NCBI GenBank assembly: GCA_038329675.1
Contig: JBBQNE010000164.1
Span: forward strand, 1 to 6,162
Direction of reading: 5' to 3'
Length of the DNA stretch: 6,162 nt
Origin: JANXVY01 sp038329675
GTDB taxonomy: Bacteria; Pseudomonadota; Alphaproteobacteria; Rhizobiales; Hyphomicrobiaceae
Shown: one piece after another, positions 5,867 through 6,162 of the stretch
Layout of the letters: each line of letters starts with the position of its first letter
Position numbering within the stretch: position 1 is the first letter of the stretch
Position numbers and translations under genes: made by a program
Notes under the pieces: generated by a model
Databases searched by the model: none
Seen by the model: the letters and a program-made list of their open reading frames with translations, nothing else
What the model was told of the DNA's origin: nothing

Positions 5867-6162
5867 TCAGCTCGTCGGCGAGATCTTCGGCGTAACGCCG
5901 GATGTCACTGCAGACGGCCTCGACGCCGATACCTTGCGCGGTTGCTGCGCGGTCACCGGCGCGACCGGCGTTACGATTTTGATCAGCCCGCGCAGCGTGA
6001 CCCTTTTCTGCCGGTTGAACCCGAGCTGCGACATCAGCGACCCCTTGAGGTCGGCCATCCGCTGGAGATTACTCTCAGCCGCCTTCAGCCGCAGTTCCGC
6101 CTCGTGCCGCCGCGAATGCAGCCCCGCCACGCCCGCCGCATCCTCCAAGATACGCCGCCGGT
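5867..6162 (-). pseudogene. smc: Fragment of chromosome-partition protein SMC, entering from right edge and truncated
   Basis: From the right edge the minus strand reads RRRILEDAAGVAGLHSRRHE and then AELRLKAAESNLQRM, the conserved end of the SMC N-terminal ATPase lobe where the first coiled-coil helix begins (near residues 145-185 in alphaproteobacterial SMC). Similarity may continue weakly for about 15 more residues (DLKGSLMSQL against the usual DVIGQL-x-x-Q pattern). It is then lost in a Pro/Thr/Val-rich tail that stops at a TGA (5869-5867). A working SMC is about 1150 residues and needs the hinge and the C-terminal lobe, so this copy ends more than 900 residues early. It is most simply a duplicated, truncated remnant, with the functional smc elsewhere; an assembly or rearrangement junction is also possible. 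The N-terminal part lies beyond the window. Confidence 0.75.

Noticed and set aside
5830..6072. Alternative minus-strand frame ending SDIRRYAEDLADELSQ...
   Set aside because: About 80 open codons but no start codon or recognised family; it overlaps the smc-derived frame and is probably chance at this GC.
1..6162. A joint DNA-repair island made of recQ, SRAP and smc
   Set aside because: SRAP and smc are fragments on the other side of an integrated element. Only recQ is functional here, so there is no evidence for a shared system.

Overview
The window looks like Alphaproteobacterial DNA, most likely Rhizobiales in the Bradyrhizobium/Rhodopseudomonas range. The basis is high GC, the style of the RecQ and SMC proteins, the C-terminal signature of an SOS-associated peptidase, and a tRNA-Cys with a GGCCTCG-type acceptor stem. 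This placement is inference, not a database result. It reads as chromosome bordering a tRNA-Cys integration hotspot: one firm housekeeping gene, one small integrase module, and a set of decayed pieces.

Layout. (1) Bases 1-1777, minus strand: nearly all of recQ, open without a break and leaving the left edge inside its HRDC domain. Its frame stays open upstream to 2041. (2) Bases 2218-2261, minus: the 3' part of a tRNA-Cys gene, from anticodon loop to CCA, with no 5' half. This is an attachment-site scar. (3) Bases 2287-3617, minus: short phased repeats, a complete tyrosine recombinase gene (2353-3408), and a small helix-turn-helix gene of excisionase type (3270-3617) overlapping its start. 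(4) Bases about 3618-5414: roughly 1.8 kb with no convincing gene. It holds three consecutive GC-rich hairpins that all have a CCTT loop (4472-4555), an intrinsic terminator-like element (4767-4795) and a promoter-like pair (4051-4080). (5) Bases 5415-5441: a second, shorter tRNA-Cys 3' fragment in the same orientation, starting only in the T arm. (6) Bases 5488-5649: the C-terminal remnant of an SRAP (YedK/HMCES-type) protein. (7) Bases 5867-6162: a fragment of smc entering from the right edge and soon losing its homology.

Interpretation. On the minus strand both tRNA fragments have island-side sequence before them and older flanking sequence after the CCA end. That is the arrangement left when elements integrate into a tRNA gene, carry in a new 3' end and displace the old one. 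Two fragments in the same orientation, with different breakpoints, fit successive insertions into one tRNA-Cys by two integrases using different crossover positions. The integrase and HTH genes would mobilise the 3.2-kb unit between them. The intact tRNA-Cys is not in this window. SRAP, smc and recQ are all DNA-maintenance genes, but two are fragments, so no joint system should be read from that.
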